NCBI GenBank assembly: GCA_932294295.1
Contig: OW028577.1
Span: 1,559,001 to 1,623,000 of the forward strand
DNA length: 64,000 bases
Direction: 5' to 3'
Origin: Alitta virens
Lineage: Eukaryota > Annelida > Polychaeta > Phyllodocida > Nereididae
A model generated the notes under the pieces. It was not told the origin of the DNA and did not search any database. It worked only from the letters and a program-made list of their open reading frames with translations. The translations under genes were made by a program, and so were the position numbers. The first letter of the stretch is position 1, and the number at the start of each line of letters is the position of its first letter. Of this stretch, positions 10,020-23,300 are shown piece after piece.

Positions 10020-13000
10020 ATGGTCATGAACTGTCTAGTTCTGGCAAAAGTCACAGAAATCCTAAGCACCAATATTTGCTATCCCTGCTGCCAGCAATGT
10101 AATTCCAAGATCTTTCAAGTTGAAAAAGGGTAAGTCTGCCTCTTACCTTGTAAATAAAGTAACTATTTTACTGCTGATAAATTGCCTATGAAATGATTAA
10201 TGAATGTAAAGATACTGGGCTAAAAGTTTCTACAATTTAGTTGTACAAAATAATTTGTAAATTTACAGGCAAATTTCTGCATTTATATATATAAGTATAT
10301 AATGTTCTGGTTATTTTTATTTTATTTATTGGATTAAATTATTTCCAAAATAGATCGATATAATTTTAGTGTGATATCTCGATTTTGCTTCTTTTTTTTT
10401 TCCAGTTGGTCATGTTCCAAGTGTAGTAATCAAGTTTCCAGTTCAGCTCTCCATCACAGATACAGACTGAGTTTGACAATCTGTGACAGTAAATCACAAT
10501 GCAGTGTTACAGTGTTTGGTACTACATTGGACAGTTTCATTGGGTGCCCGGCTGACACCTTGCACAAGTAAGAATACACGATTTTTTCAAGTTTAAGCCA
10601 ACAGCTGATGTAGTTTTCCATACTTCTTTCAATTCCATGAGACCTCAAGCGTGGCTGATTTCACACGTCTACTGATGTTTCAATAAATGCTGTGTTATTT
10701 GTCTGATGTATCATGTCAATTTTCAGGTGGTTGCAGGAGACTAGACACAATGAAGATTCACTCAAAGCGAGCCTCGATGACACATTCACTGGACACATGT
10801 TCTTGTTTGGTTTTAAAGTAAAAACATTAAGAAAAGCAACTACAGCAGCGAAATGTGTTCCTTTGTCCCTTGATGACGTCGGCAAACTGAGCACCATCTC
10901 TGAAGACACAAAATCAAAATCAGCGTCCCTAATAGCGTATCAGATGCTACATCCTAACGACATTATCCAGCAAGATAGCCAGACTCTGTTTGAGAAGCTT
11001 AAGTACAGCAGATTGGTTGCATTAGGAAGGGTTCCAACCAGGGATTTTATTTGTCCATGGAATGATAGAGACTCATTTATACAGCAAAAATCTTATCCCA
11101 ACAGTGGAAGTTCGCATAAGTCAATTTGTGATGACCAGGACACTATTCAACTCAGTTGTGGTAGCTTCACCCGCACAACCTTTGATTTCAGCAGCAACGA
11201 CAGCTCTCACGAAAACAAATCCAGTCGATCATCAAATTTTGGAATACACAAAAATGACTCTGACATTGAATTTGATTCACAGCCCTCAATAGAGTTACCA
11301 AGAACTTCAAAACTTTCATTTTCATCCAGTCATTTGGATTATCAGTGCGAAGCAAATGATGTCACCGCAATTACTGAACAATTGCAAGAAGATGAAAATT
11401 CTATGCACCAAAAGCTGCTGAATGACGAAAGTACTTTTGATAGATCAAAACATTTAAATATGGAGTCGGGACCTGAAGTTACTGAGGTGCCTGTGTTTAG
11501 GTTTTGCATGAGGGAGGAGGAGTCTATCAGTGACAGCATATTACTGCAAGCTAATGATATCGAGTTCAGTGACGGTCACAATCCTGAAATTCCATACAAA
11601 GAGAAAACCTGTAATCAGAGTACAACAGAGCCGGTTCAACAGAACTGGACTTGCATTCCAGAATCTGAGGAACTTGGTGAATTTTTGGATCAGTTCCAAT
11701 CAGAAGTTAACCATTCAACTGCTAGTCATGTTTCCAACAAAGTCTGTCATGGGAAAAGTAAGATTTTGTCCAACTCAAGGTGCGAATCGAATCCTTCCGT
11801 CACATGTTATCCTATGTCAGAGGACCTCGACGCCTTTTTATCAGATGCTGCTGAGAGTATGCATGAAGGATGGGAGGAGGAAGATGCAGAATCAGTTGGA
11901 AATGAAGTTTCAAAAGATAGAAATAGCATCACGAGAGCAGAAAATAAAGTTATGAGAGAAAGTAATGAAATCACAAGAGATGAAAATGAAATAACGAAAG
12001 ATGAAAACGAAGTTGCGAGTGATGAAAATGAAATCACGAGAGATGAAAATGAAATCAAGAGAGAACAGAATGAAATCACAACCGATGAAAATGAAGTAAC
12101 GAGAGATGAAAATGAAATCACGAGAGAAGAGAATGAAGTTACAAGAGAAGGAAGTATCACTGAACATTCCAAACATACTACCATTATACCAGAATCAGAA
12201 GAAATGGAAATATCACACAGTACTTCCAAATCAGATTCACCCAGTCCAGCAAACTTGGAATTGCCTAGTACTGCAAAAGTACACATCCCTAAAGCAAATA
12301 CATTACGTATAGAAACTGCAAATGATAGTGGTAGTACTACAAAATTGGAATCATCGAGTACTGCAAAGTCACATTTCCCAAGTTCAATATGCACAGAACC
12401 TGCAAATGAAAGTTATAAAACAGTGGCTGGTCATGTTACTCCAACTACAGTGTTAAAAAGTGAAATTGATTTTGATGATAATCTTTGGGATGATGACGTT
12501 TTGTCTCAAAATTTGTTGAATGCAATGAATGACCTTGATATTCAAAGCACAATAGCACATGACATAGACCAAAATAATGTTTCTTGTGTGATTGTTGAAT
12601 CAGAGGATATGTTTTCAAGCTTTAATCAGGGTCAGGGTAGTGAACGCCCTACTCATAATGACCATCCATGTGCTAATACTCCAGTCAGCGGGCCCACTGT
12701 TATATTAGACAGCGCCAGTATCAAGAAAGGCGTACGCTTTGCTAAAAGCTTATTACAAAGCCAGACTGTTGCTCACATTGACCATTTAATGCTAACTACA
12801 CCAATATCATTACCGCCCATGTCAAGGAGAAGTTCTTGTTTGAAAGTTAAACCATCGAAGGACATCATAGCAAGCCCTTGTTGTCCAGGCACTCCTGATT
12901 TATCACAGGACCTATTCAGTCCAAGTCCGATATCTTCAAATGCTACAAGATCGTGCAATCGGTCGTTGGTGAAAGTCCCAACGAAATGCTTGTACCAGAG

Positions 13001-13238
13001 TACACCAACACACAAGACTGACTCGCTGAAGCAGGTCTCCAGTTCACGCAGTCATGTGTCCGAATCAACGGCACAGTCCGACGACCTTACTGACTCGATG
13101 GATTTATTCTCAGACTCAAGTTATTCAGCTTCTTGTACTAAAAGTAGAAACAGGAACACATCGCATTCCCAAGATTTGTTTTCTGATGAAAGTTTTGATG
13201 AAGATGGACACTATGAGCTGTGTAAAAAACTTTTTTGA
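10020..13238 (+). CDS. DDIAS: DNA-damage-induced apoptosis suppressor (DDIAS / Noxin)
   Basis: Three exons, 10020-10129, 10406-10567 and 10727-13238, join in frame to 927 residues; the human protein has about 998. The start ATG is in the context AAAATGG and aligns near the N-terminus of the family. Residues 1-130 form the RPA1-like OB fold, with four zinc-ribbon cysteines at about 24, 27, 40 and 43 (CQQC, CSKC), then YRLSL and VTVFGTTLDSFIG. The rest is long, acidic and low complexity. A run of seven-residue repeats spans about 490-566. Three DLFS motifs (SQDLFS, MDLFS, SQDLFS) lie toward the C-terminus; the human protein ends in a related ELFS. The family protects cells from apoptosis after DNA damage and is linked to DNA polymerase alpha-primase. 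Confidence 0.88.
11921..12152 (+). repeat. In-frame 21-bp coding minisatellite in DDIAS
   Basis: About nine clear and two degenerate copies of a 21-bp unit, each encoding a version of ENEITRD. The copies differ at several positions and none has an indel or stop, so the frame has been kept under selection or the array is young. The repeat is very acidic and rich in Asn. Confidence 0.92.
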
Positions 13239-13350
13239 CACTTTTATATTTGCTAGTATATTTAAGTAATCGTTTCTTAAGTATGTTAGGTGTATTGAGA
13301 CTGCAAAGCATAATATGATAAACAGTGTTATGTTTTTATTCATGGCAACA

Positions 13351-13382
13351 AATAAACAAGTACATTGTCAATACAAAATAAA
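13351..13382 (+). terminator. Poly(A) signals of DDIAS
   Basis: AATAAA occurs at 13351-13356 and 13377-13382, about 115 to 140 bases after the DDIAS stop codon. Confidence 0.75.
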
Positions 13383-13522
13383 AAACATAACTTTGTACAG
13401 TGTCTTATGTAGGTACAGTAGTCATGCTATGCACATCAGTCCTTAGACAATGCCACCAATTACAATTGCTGATGTCATCGCTATCAGTTGTACAATCATC
13501 AAATGATTACACCATTGGAAAA

Positions 13523-13819
13523 AGTGCAGTATAGCGGACCCAAATTATTGACCATATTTAACGAGCCTCGTTGCCAGGCCTATGACGTAAATTGCTTGAA
13601 TTCAATAAGTGACATCACAAACAAACAGCAGCGGTGAGGCAAGAACGCAAGTTAATGATAGTTTATTTTTATTTTTCTTGGGGGCTCCAAACCCCCGCTA
13701 CTTTACACAAATTTAATTCTTATTGTGTGCCACAACGAAATTTGGTCAAAAATAGTGATTATTTTCATGTTTCATGGATGCCAAATATGGTCAATAATTT
13801 GGGTCCGCTATACTGGACT
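13523..13819. mobile_element. MITE family 1, copy 1
   Basis: A 297-bp element with inverted ends of about 37 bp. The left end starts AGTGCAGTATAGCGGACCC; the complement of the right end starts AGTCCAGTATAGCGGACCC. The interior has a GGGGGCTCC...CCCCCGCTAC block. A second copy lies at 42186-42508. No coding capacity was seen. It lies just past the DDIAS poly(A) signals. Confidence 0.88.
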
Positions 13820-16635
13820 AAACCCACACCATTCTATGCATTACATCTCAAACAAAATTATGTGACTTGCGGAATGGACGCGGAAATATTAAGTACAAAA
13901 AAAGAAGATATACATATCAAGCTAAATTTACATCTCTATGAGTTTCCTTAAACGGAATACAGTTCTTATTGCAGCTCATCTAGTAGTTACATCAGTTTTA
14001 TTTTAGATATCATTTCAAGCGCTAAAAATTGACTTCAATTTTCTGCAATCTCAAATTACATATTTTTCTCACATGGCCGTACAAAATTAAGCGACTTTAC
14101 AATGGCAGTTCATTAGTTCATTAGTTGTGCAAGCATTAATAAATAAATATTTAATCTGCTTCTATTTACTATTTATAAACAACATAAATTTCAATTACAT
14201 TGTATATATACATAAAGAAAAAAATCTAAAAAGTATATCACCGACAGTTAATAACTTATATATAACAAATTAACCCTGAATCCTCTTGTGAAAACATAAT
14301 TTGCAGATGTAAAATCTACAAATCAGTCAACTGATAGATACAAAATAACATCACTAGTACTTGAGGGACCTATTCACAAAGTTAGGCAGTAAAACAAAGG
14401 CTCTGCGTACATCTGGCTAATTTCAATTCTGGCAAAATATGAAGTTACGTTTTCCTGCAGGATGACAAACAACTAGCTCAGGAGGATCTTTGTTTCAACA
14501 GATCCATGAATATTAGGCTAATAATTTCACTTTTACAATAATTTGTAGTCTTAGGTGCTTTACTCTTTAATCTTTGACGCCTTAAGGTCATACAGTTTCA
14601 TTTTTAAAATGGAGGGTCTCAGGACCTTATGTTTTGACGTCTTCAATATGGTAGACGAGGTCACCCATTGAATTTATCGTAAATTTTAATAGGCAATCTT
14701 TCAGGTGCGACACTTTGTCGAAAGCGAGTCAATTCATGCCAAAATATTAACACAATCTAGCTGACCTTTAAGTCAATCACTTAAACGTAACAGGATTTGT
14801 AGAATCTTAATCAAATTGAATCACAGTGAAGGTAAATAAAGTATGCTTTAAAAGGATATAATTTACATCATATTTTACTGTATCTAACAAGAGAAATTCT
14901 TATAACATATTCACAAAATAAAATGCTATTGATAATGATAAAAAGATCATCAAAAATCAATCAGGTAAATCAGGATAAAAAAGTATTACATCACGATGTT
15001 CACAGCAAGAAACAGCAAAAAATATGAATAATTTGATATTAAAAACCCAATCACACTGTACATGCATCTTCAAAGGATAAAATCAAGTGACTAGAAAGTA
15101 CTGGCTTTCACTTTTTTTTCACTATCAACATGAGATATATGGTGATCTGTCTGTGTAACATGAACTGTTTAATGTATGTTACATTGTATAATCTTCATTA
15201 GCACTAAACCCATTCACAGTTGGACGCATTTATAAATGAGCATGGTTAAGTCTAGGGCATTATTCAGGAACCAATGTTTTTGCCTATTGTCTATTATTAA
15301 CCAGAATTGCATTATTTAAAGAAAAACCTTGGTTTAACGAACACTTTTTGACAGTCGCATATGGTTCGTTATATTTAATTAAATATTTTTGTGGAAAATA
15401 CTCCTATACTTTAGAATTCCGAGTCTCTGACAGACCCCCCTACATGCATTAATATAAACTTTGAACATAATATTGACTCCGCTGTGCATACTCCACATAT
15501 TAAATTTGGGATGAGTTATTTTGGCAAAAAAACCTATAACTGATATTTGGAATTTAAGATATTGGCAATCTAAAATCCTCTAACATAAATACAGTAAATT
15601 TTAGATATTTTTTTTTTGAGGTCCAGACATGACTTATTTATTCACTAGAGCTAGGCCGATAACTTACAGAAAAGAATCTCATGTATATAACGCAGAAAGT
15701 ACATCATTATTTGTACACTAGCAAAGCCCTTACTACAACGATGAAATATATTTTGCATTTCTTTGTATTTTATCTCTTATACTGCACGAATTGGAGGGAA
15801 AAAAACAGCGACAATGCCATTTTAAGATCACAACCACTGTTAAATTTAACATCACTGGTACATACGGACAAGAGAATGCGCTATGTACCTCCGATCCAGG
15901 CATAACTCGAAAAATAAAAACAGGTGTGTAAAGCATCATTTTGCAATACAAGCATTCACTGCGGCTGAGTGTGTGAAACAAATTAGTCAAAATGCCTTGC
16001 GAAACAGATTGCGACAAAAATTACATTTCAGTTTCTTTATACAACCATATTTTGTTGCTTATGAACTCAAAAGACCAAGCAGTAGGGAAATGTTAGGAAA
16101 ACATCGCGATGAAGTTTTCATACAAAACCATACTAAGAGTGGATGGTAGCTCTTTTTTCAACTTAACATTTTCAGACTTGTTGAACGTTCCAAATCTGAC
16201 AAATAAAGCACAATCTCCATACGAGTGCATTTAAACATTTCTGCCGTAACAATATTATGAATTTTATCACTGGGTTGTAACGTTGTTGCAGTCTGTACAA
16301 TAAAAGCTCATGTTAATATTTATAATCACATGTAATAAAAACACAAGCCTTTCCTTGTCCCTATACAATTCACACAACTTTTTGCATAGGTAAAATATAC
16401 AATCTCGTCACATTTTTTGTACAATTCAAATCTCATTTTCAACATGTTAGGATAATATAATTGATATAAAACGCGGTGGACAAGTACAACATCACCATTA
16501 TGAGCAAGAAGCATAGATGAACAGTTAATTAGGGGTCTGCGGCAACAGTGCGAGATAAAATAACATGTACAGCTAGCTAATATAAATGATGATTATTGAA
16601 GAGAACACATCATTGGCTGGCAGTTCCGCTTTCTA
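13820..16635. other. Convergent intergenic stretch, probably PDE2A 3' untranslated region
   Basis: DDIAS (plus) and PDE2A (minus) converge here. I see no exon-like frame, only AT-rich DNA with short A and T runs. Much of it may be a long PDE2A 3' untranslated region. TTTATT motifs (AATAAA on the minus strand) occur, for example near 15645, but none can be chosen as the real cleavage signal. Confidence 0.5.
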
Positions 16636-19600
16636 TCACGACTCTTCCTCATCGTCAAGTACGAAAGAGAAAATGCCCATCGACGAAATCTGCGCTCCTC
16701 CGATCTCTTGGGCTTTCTCGTTCATTCGTACCCACCGTCTCCGGTTCTCTTGAACGGCATCCACGACTACTTGCGCTTCAGCAAACACATTCACTAACAT
16801 GCTGAAATTGACAAAAATTGCAATTAGTGTTATACTTTCTCAAATGTCACTGACTACAATCAGAGACAATCCCTGTAGTGTCTCTGCTACAATTGATACT
16901 GTGTTGTCCTGACCAGAATTAATTGAATGTCTGGTTTCTCAGCAACTACAAGGTCAACACAAGGCAAATGAGTGCTCATCATGATCAATTACTCTTATCT
17001 TATCAGTATTTAATGAAGCCAATTTTATTTACGGGTCTTTACTAGCATTCACATAACTGCAAAATCTCCATTAGATTTACATTGTCTGAAGTCTCTTGAT
17101 CCGCAGTGCGATTTTATGACACAATAAACAAAATCATTTATGCCACTCATGAATGATTTTGTACGATTTTGACATCACAAAATTCACAGCGCCACCTATT
17201 GGACTATATAGAGGTGCCACTAAAACAGGGTAGCTGAAGTTGGACAGGCCATAGTGTAATTAGTGTGTGTAAGACAAGTTAAATTTGCCCAAATAAATAT
17301 GAGCATTATGAACACTTTGGAGATGTCACAAATGTACTTCATCCATTATTACGATTTGTTAAATTCTCGAATACAAAAAAAATCCATTTACCTGAACACA
17401 GGCAAAGCAATATGGTCAAGAAAGCCCAGCTGCAGCTCTGGGATGTACGCTCTTTCTCTGTCCATCATCTCCGTGACGTCATGACCTAATGCTTTTTCTA
17501 AGTCACCTTGGCTGAAAAACTCTTGGTAGATCAGTTTCTGAAAATTAGAAAAGATGTTCAGGGTCCCGAGCAGAGATACGTCAAATCATAAATGATTCGC
17601 AATACATAAATTGGGCATAGTGCACGAGAATATTAGGCCATCTAAATAGACACATAAAAGGCGATCAACTGATTAAAAAGCTAAGAAACAAAAAAAGGTC
17701 TTCTCTTAATTTTGGGCATGAAGCTGACCAAATCGGACGTGGCGCAAGGGGCGTTGGTCATGGTCAAATGGCCTAGCTGGAACACTGTATTGGCACTTAT
17801 TGACGCCACCAATCAATATCATGGCCAGCAATTAATCTATACATGTACTCACAGCGATGTGTTTAGTATTCTTCCATCCTTTTGTTTGATCCGAGAGATC
17901 GCAAGATGTCATGATGAGATACAGCAACAGCATACGATGCTTGGGGTTGCGCTTATCATACCCTGAAAAAGAAAAGCGATTGAAAACGACGACCATCACT
18001 GCTTCAAGAAAGCAAAGGTTCTTGTTTAACTACACTTACCTGAAGTCATAGTTTCGATATCTTTCAAGATGCGGAGATGGTGAGCAAGGTCGGTGGCTAG
18101 GATTATGTCCCTCATGAGATCTAACACTTTGCTGTAATCCTGAATAAAGAATTCATTCACACCATGCAAGTCATGGCTGTCATTTCAAAGATTAAAACAA
18201 AGTATAGTTACCTATTATCAAAGTCATCACTCGCATTGGAATATGATACTCAAAGTCTTATAAGTAGTTTATAGTGTAAGTTATCTTGTCCTTATGTTCT
18301 GATGAGGGCAGTTACAAACTGGTTATTATTACCCCACAAAAATATTTTTGTCCTTGAATGTAATTACCTGACTTGGCATATTTTCAAATATGTTACAGCC
18401 GTCTGTGTTGAGTATACACATCGTCTGGGCAAAATGATGTCTCTGTAACATTGTTATAATAATACGTATCAGCATTAAGTATCAGCATTACGGCAGTCTT
18501 ATCTATACATAGAAGGGGGGGGGGGGATTGTCGCCCCCTAAAGTTTGAGCTTAGGGTAACTTTATTACACAAGATCCACATAAAATTTAAGCAAATTGTG
18601 CGAAATCAGTGGCAGATCAAGTGTAGTAAATTGAAATATACTTTGGTGCGCTCCTTGAAAATGTCACTACATTTTATTCTTACCTCGAGAACGGATCCTT
18701 CAGAGCTGTATAGGGCTGCCAAAGGAGAATTCTGCAATTGGAAAATATTTGGAAGTTAAACTTCGAAAAATAATCTGTCACGGTGACAAAATCGAGAATA
18801 TCTATCCAGAAAAGTTGTCAACCTACCGACTGCACGTGGTACGAATTTGTTGTTCCCCGATGGTCTATGTCGTGACACAAGCAAGCGATGAAGAGAGAGA
18901 ACACTTCAATTTCACTGCAACAGAGACGGAATACATTTGATTTTGCTAGGGTGGTCATTGATATCGATTTTTCATTCGATATCGATTTCAGTACTCCACT
19001 TTCGATATCGCAATATGGTGAACAATTTTTTTATCAGTATTCCCAGTCAGAAATGGAACAACTAGTGACAGGAGTATATATCTCCAAGTCATTGTGAAAC
19101 CATGGAGCCACCAGATGTGAAACCATTTACCTTTAATGTGATAAATACCAAACCAATTAGCAACCTGGGTCTGGAGCTGTGTCATCAAGTGCTCATCATG
19201 GCACAAATGTACAATTATAGAAGATAAACAAAGAATCGAAACATGAACTTTTTCAATATTTCCATATTTCATAATATTATTAATATTTTATTGATTTATC
19301 GATATACGGTATATCGATGACAACCCTAGATTTTGCATATTCACAAACTGCCGAGTAAGTATATAAATTGTTTAATATATGGCAAATGGGAAGCTTAAGT
19401 ACCACCAGAAGTCACTGGCACCAAAGTAGATAAGCATAGTTTGATGATGTCATCCATTCAGTGATGTGTCATGTCATTTTTGTTACAATAAATGATGACA
19501 TAATCTAACTCTGCTTCATCTGCTTCAGTGGCAGCACCCTCTGGTAGTTTTTCTCCTCATTTAGCACATCTTACTCAAGGTAGGTGAGCAGACTGGCGTT

Positions 19601-20303
19601 CCTGAAGAGCAGGTAACAAAAGTGAGCAACTGCGAAGGCGTGTGCCCAGTTGTGATACGGCGGGTCTCGGTAGCCTCTTCGTACCATTAGGATAAACCTA
19701 GAGAATAAAATATCACAATTTGACACGAAGCATTCATATTTATTATCAAAACTATTTACCGAGGCCATCCTATTCCTATCCTTATTTTCAGCACAAAAAT
19801 GGTTCAGCAATGTCATAGCTGTCAATATACAGGCCTAGACATATGCCTTACGTTATGTGGCCTCAACAGAGATGTTACTGTAATGTAATACCTAGACTCA
19901 GACTCAGACAGACATTTATTTACTTGCCTAAATTACATTTAACACAACATTTTATATGACAATAGCAAATTAACATTTCATTGTTATTTCTGCAGGTTGG
20001 GAGACTCCTTACAGACAAGTATTTTTGTCGCTATCAGAGAGCAAGCCTAGTGTAATTATATTTCGAAAGCAAATAACAAAACAAGCAAAAGGAGAAAGAC
20101 TCCACTTACCTTGAAATACTATCGTGAGGAATTCTGAACTTGTTGATGAAGTCCATCTCCTCCAACATACTAAGGACGGCGCGTGGTGTTTTGTCGTACT
20201 CCAAACCCCTTGGGACGTAACTGAATAGGCCAAATCTGACATCAAAGGACTCGACTTTCACTATGTCTTGGCAGGCCAATTCGTTCACTTCATCTCTGGA
20301 AAC
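16636..20303 (-). CDS. PDE2A: PDE2A catalytic domain exons
   Basis: Exons 20110-20303, 19575-19697, 18827-18914, 18684-18731, 18368-18442, 18040-18139, 17853-17962, 17392-17537 and 16636-16801. They hold the metal and substrate residues of class I phosphodiesterases: YHNWAHA (general acid His and first metal His), [10 protein letters not shown] (HDxxHxxxxN), [25 protein letters not shown] (metal Asp) and [17 protein letters not shown] with the invariant glutamine. No catalytic residue appears to be lost, so the enzyme should be active on both cyclic nucleotides. The C-terminus is shorter than in mammals and ends in an acidic run. Confidence 0.97.
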
Positions 20304-23300
20304 CTGCAATTGTTAAATTTGAAAACAATTAATTACACCAAGGGTGTTACTAGTCTTTTGTTAAGATGGAATATGTGAGATGACCACAAATTATCCAACC
20401 TTTAACATCAGTTTTATCACCGGTAAAGTAACACATCCTGCTACACATCAAAATCTTAATGTGAAGTAAATCACTCAATATACTATTAGTGAACGTACCC
20501 TCATATGATAAATCATGAGCTCGTTAGAGAGTTTGCTTCGCAGCTGGGCATCCCTAACTCTCTGGTACATTAAACTCTGAAAAGATTTGTAAAAGAGCAC
20601 ATCATTTACCTTTCGTAATAAAGTTTAACACAAATCACACCATATAACAATGCAAGTGGTATTGTTGATATCAGATTATAAAAAATGTAACATACGTGGA
20701 CAATACTAATGCAACAGTAGACGGAAAACGCCTGGGCCACCTCGACGTCAAATAAGGAGAAACCAATTCCTTCTATTTTGTTACACAACTGAGCGACTCC
20801 GATCGTTTTGTTGTTTTCATCCTTGATCGGGAAGCACAGGATATTTCTGGAAATTGAAAAAAAAAAATCAAATCAGCTACAGAGAATTACAGAGTACTTT
20901 AGTAGAAAGAAAAAAAACACTTGATCCCCTTAATATAATTTCCCTCAACTAAATTAGGTCATTTCCTGTTAATCGTATTGGACTTTATCATAAACTGGGT
21001 CTTCATTATACTCCAGTAAAAATTAAAGTGGATTTACTTGAATGAAATGTCAGAAGAATAGAACTAGTGTAGTCTCTTACTTTCTCGAAGGCGTAAGTCT
21101 CATTCTGACACCAAGAGACTTCCTCCAATATATTTACACGAGCAATTACATTATTTCCATTTTGAGAAAACCGAAATAAATTGTTGTGTAAAGTAAGAAT
21201 TACCTGGTACGGAAGCCTGTGGATTCATCTACTCCTCTGTAGAACAGAGGATGGGAGTATGCATCATCTATGTTGAGGATTTCACCTGGAATTAACACCA
21301 AAAATAAATCCCTCCTAGAAGAGTAACATGAATAATTAATCAGTATCAATATGATGTGAAACTTTTCAGGCAAGTAAATGACCCCACCATTGGGTAAACG
21401 ATTCATATGGTGTGGACTCCAGCCTTATCATCAATCATTACGTCTGCCTCTGGTTGCTGCTTGCTACACTCGGGGTGATCGAAATTGGCCACTCAAAATA
21501 AATTATCAGCAAAACTTTTAAGATGCCTGTCGAATTTTCAGAACATGGTAAATGGTAAGAATTAGTTTTGTGATAATTTATGAAGTTGCAAGGTGTAATT
21601 GTGTTTGTGGGGAGCATCCAATTTCGATGAACCCAAGTGTTAGTTGACTTAGCTTCAGACTAGTAACACCAACACAATATGCATTATACCATATGAAGTA
21701 AATATAAAATTTTTTTGTACATATTTATACAAGGAGTGCAGGAGTTTCAACATTTTGACGGAATGTTTTTCATTCTGAGAATGATTTTAGAGTCAGTGTT
21801 CTGGACTTTCACAATTCAAATATTTTTCTGACTTCACTGCACTAGAGGCAATTACAATCGTGCACCTGCCCGAAGGACGATCTGACAGTTAATTTGCACC
21901 TGACGCCTTTAAAAGGTAATATCAAAAAAACATATAAAGCAATCTAACACAGAAGATAAAGGCTCTACATGTAATCTGAACTAAATGACTCTCAGGCAAC
22001 CTCAGTCTCTATTTCTACAGCTGGTGTATAAACATGTAATTACGGAGTATTACCTGTGGTAGCGACGTGTCCTGCGATTCCTTGATCGGCCGGTATTCTT
22101 ATTTCCGTCGTCATTTTGGGCTGCAATTTGTTGTTTACATCATCAGTTAGACAGTCTTAAGTTCAATTGCGTCAATGAACAATTTTTTGTTTACATCATC
22201 AGTTAGACAGTCTTAAGTTTAATTGTGTCAATCAACAATTTTTTGTTTACATCATCAGTTAGACAGTCTTAAGTTTAATTGCGTCAATCAACAATTTGTT
22301 GTTTACATCATCAGTTAGACAGTCTTAAGTTTAATTGCGTCAATCAACAATTTTTTGTTTACATCATCAGTTAGACAGTCTTAAGTTTAATTGCGTCAAT
22401 CAACAATTTGTTGTTTACATCATCAGTTAGACAGTCTTAAGTTCAATTGCGTCAATGAAACATTATTACTCATCTCTCATTTGCTATGTACTACCAGTCA
22501 AAATTAATCTCTACAGCTTCATGTTTTTCATTTCCACCAAGGCTTTCAAGTTTCAAGGTTGCAAATTAGTCTAAGAACTATTCTACATCTTAATCTAAGA
22601 GGAGTTTATGGTTTCTACAATGCTTGAGCTATTACTACTATCCAGGAATCTATAATTGCTATTCTATATAAATCATAGAAGAGGATACACTAGAATCACA
22701 ATATTAAGGACATCTTTAATTGGACTAAACACCATCTGAATAACAATGAAACAAAGCTTTTGAATGAATATTCATAATAAACACATGCATAAACAGGGCA
22801 GTGTCTATCAATAAAGCTGCGGCTATCAGCCAGCAGAGTCGCAAACTTCAATAACTAGTGACGTCCTCATTCAGTTAACAGTGACATGGGACTCGACTGT
22901 AAACTACAGCACAGAGTACCTAACCAGAGAAGTCACTCAATTACTTTCAATTTTCATTGCAAGGAACGATGGGAAATTGTTCTTTGTTTGTGACGTCATC
23001 AGCTTAGTTAATGTTGGGTCTGCATAGCGCATCTTACATGACTGACTGAGGTCTCCAGTAAGTTCTCTATGACATAGCATGAAATTAAAGTATAAACAAA
23101 TATGTATACATGATCATGGGCTTCGTTTACACAAGAGGAAGGTGCTCCCTACCTTATTTTTGTAAAGAAAAGTAACAACAAACCTCAATCTACAATAATG
23201 CCCATTTATTTACTATAATTACGCATTGGATGACATTCAGCTTCTTCAAAGTCTACAGGCAATTCTTCAAAAAATCTTATTCTCAAAGTTATACTGCACA

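Noticed and set aside
22121..22462. CRISPR-like regular spacing
   Set aside because: The whole 56-bp unit is repeated, with no variable spacer, so it is a simple tandem repeat.
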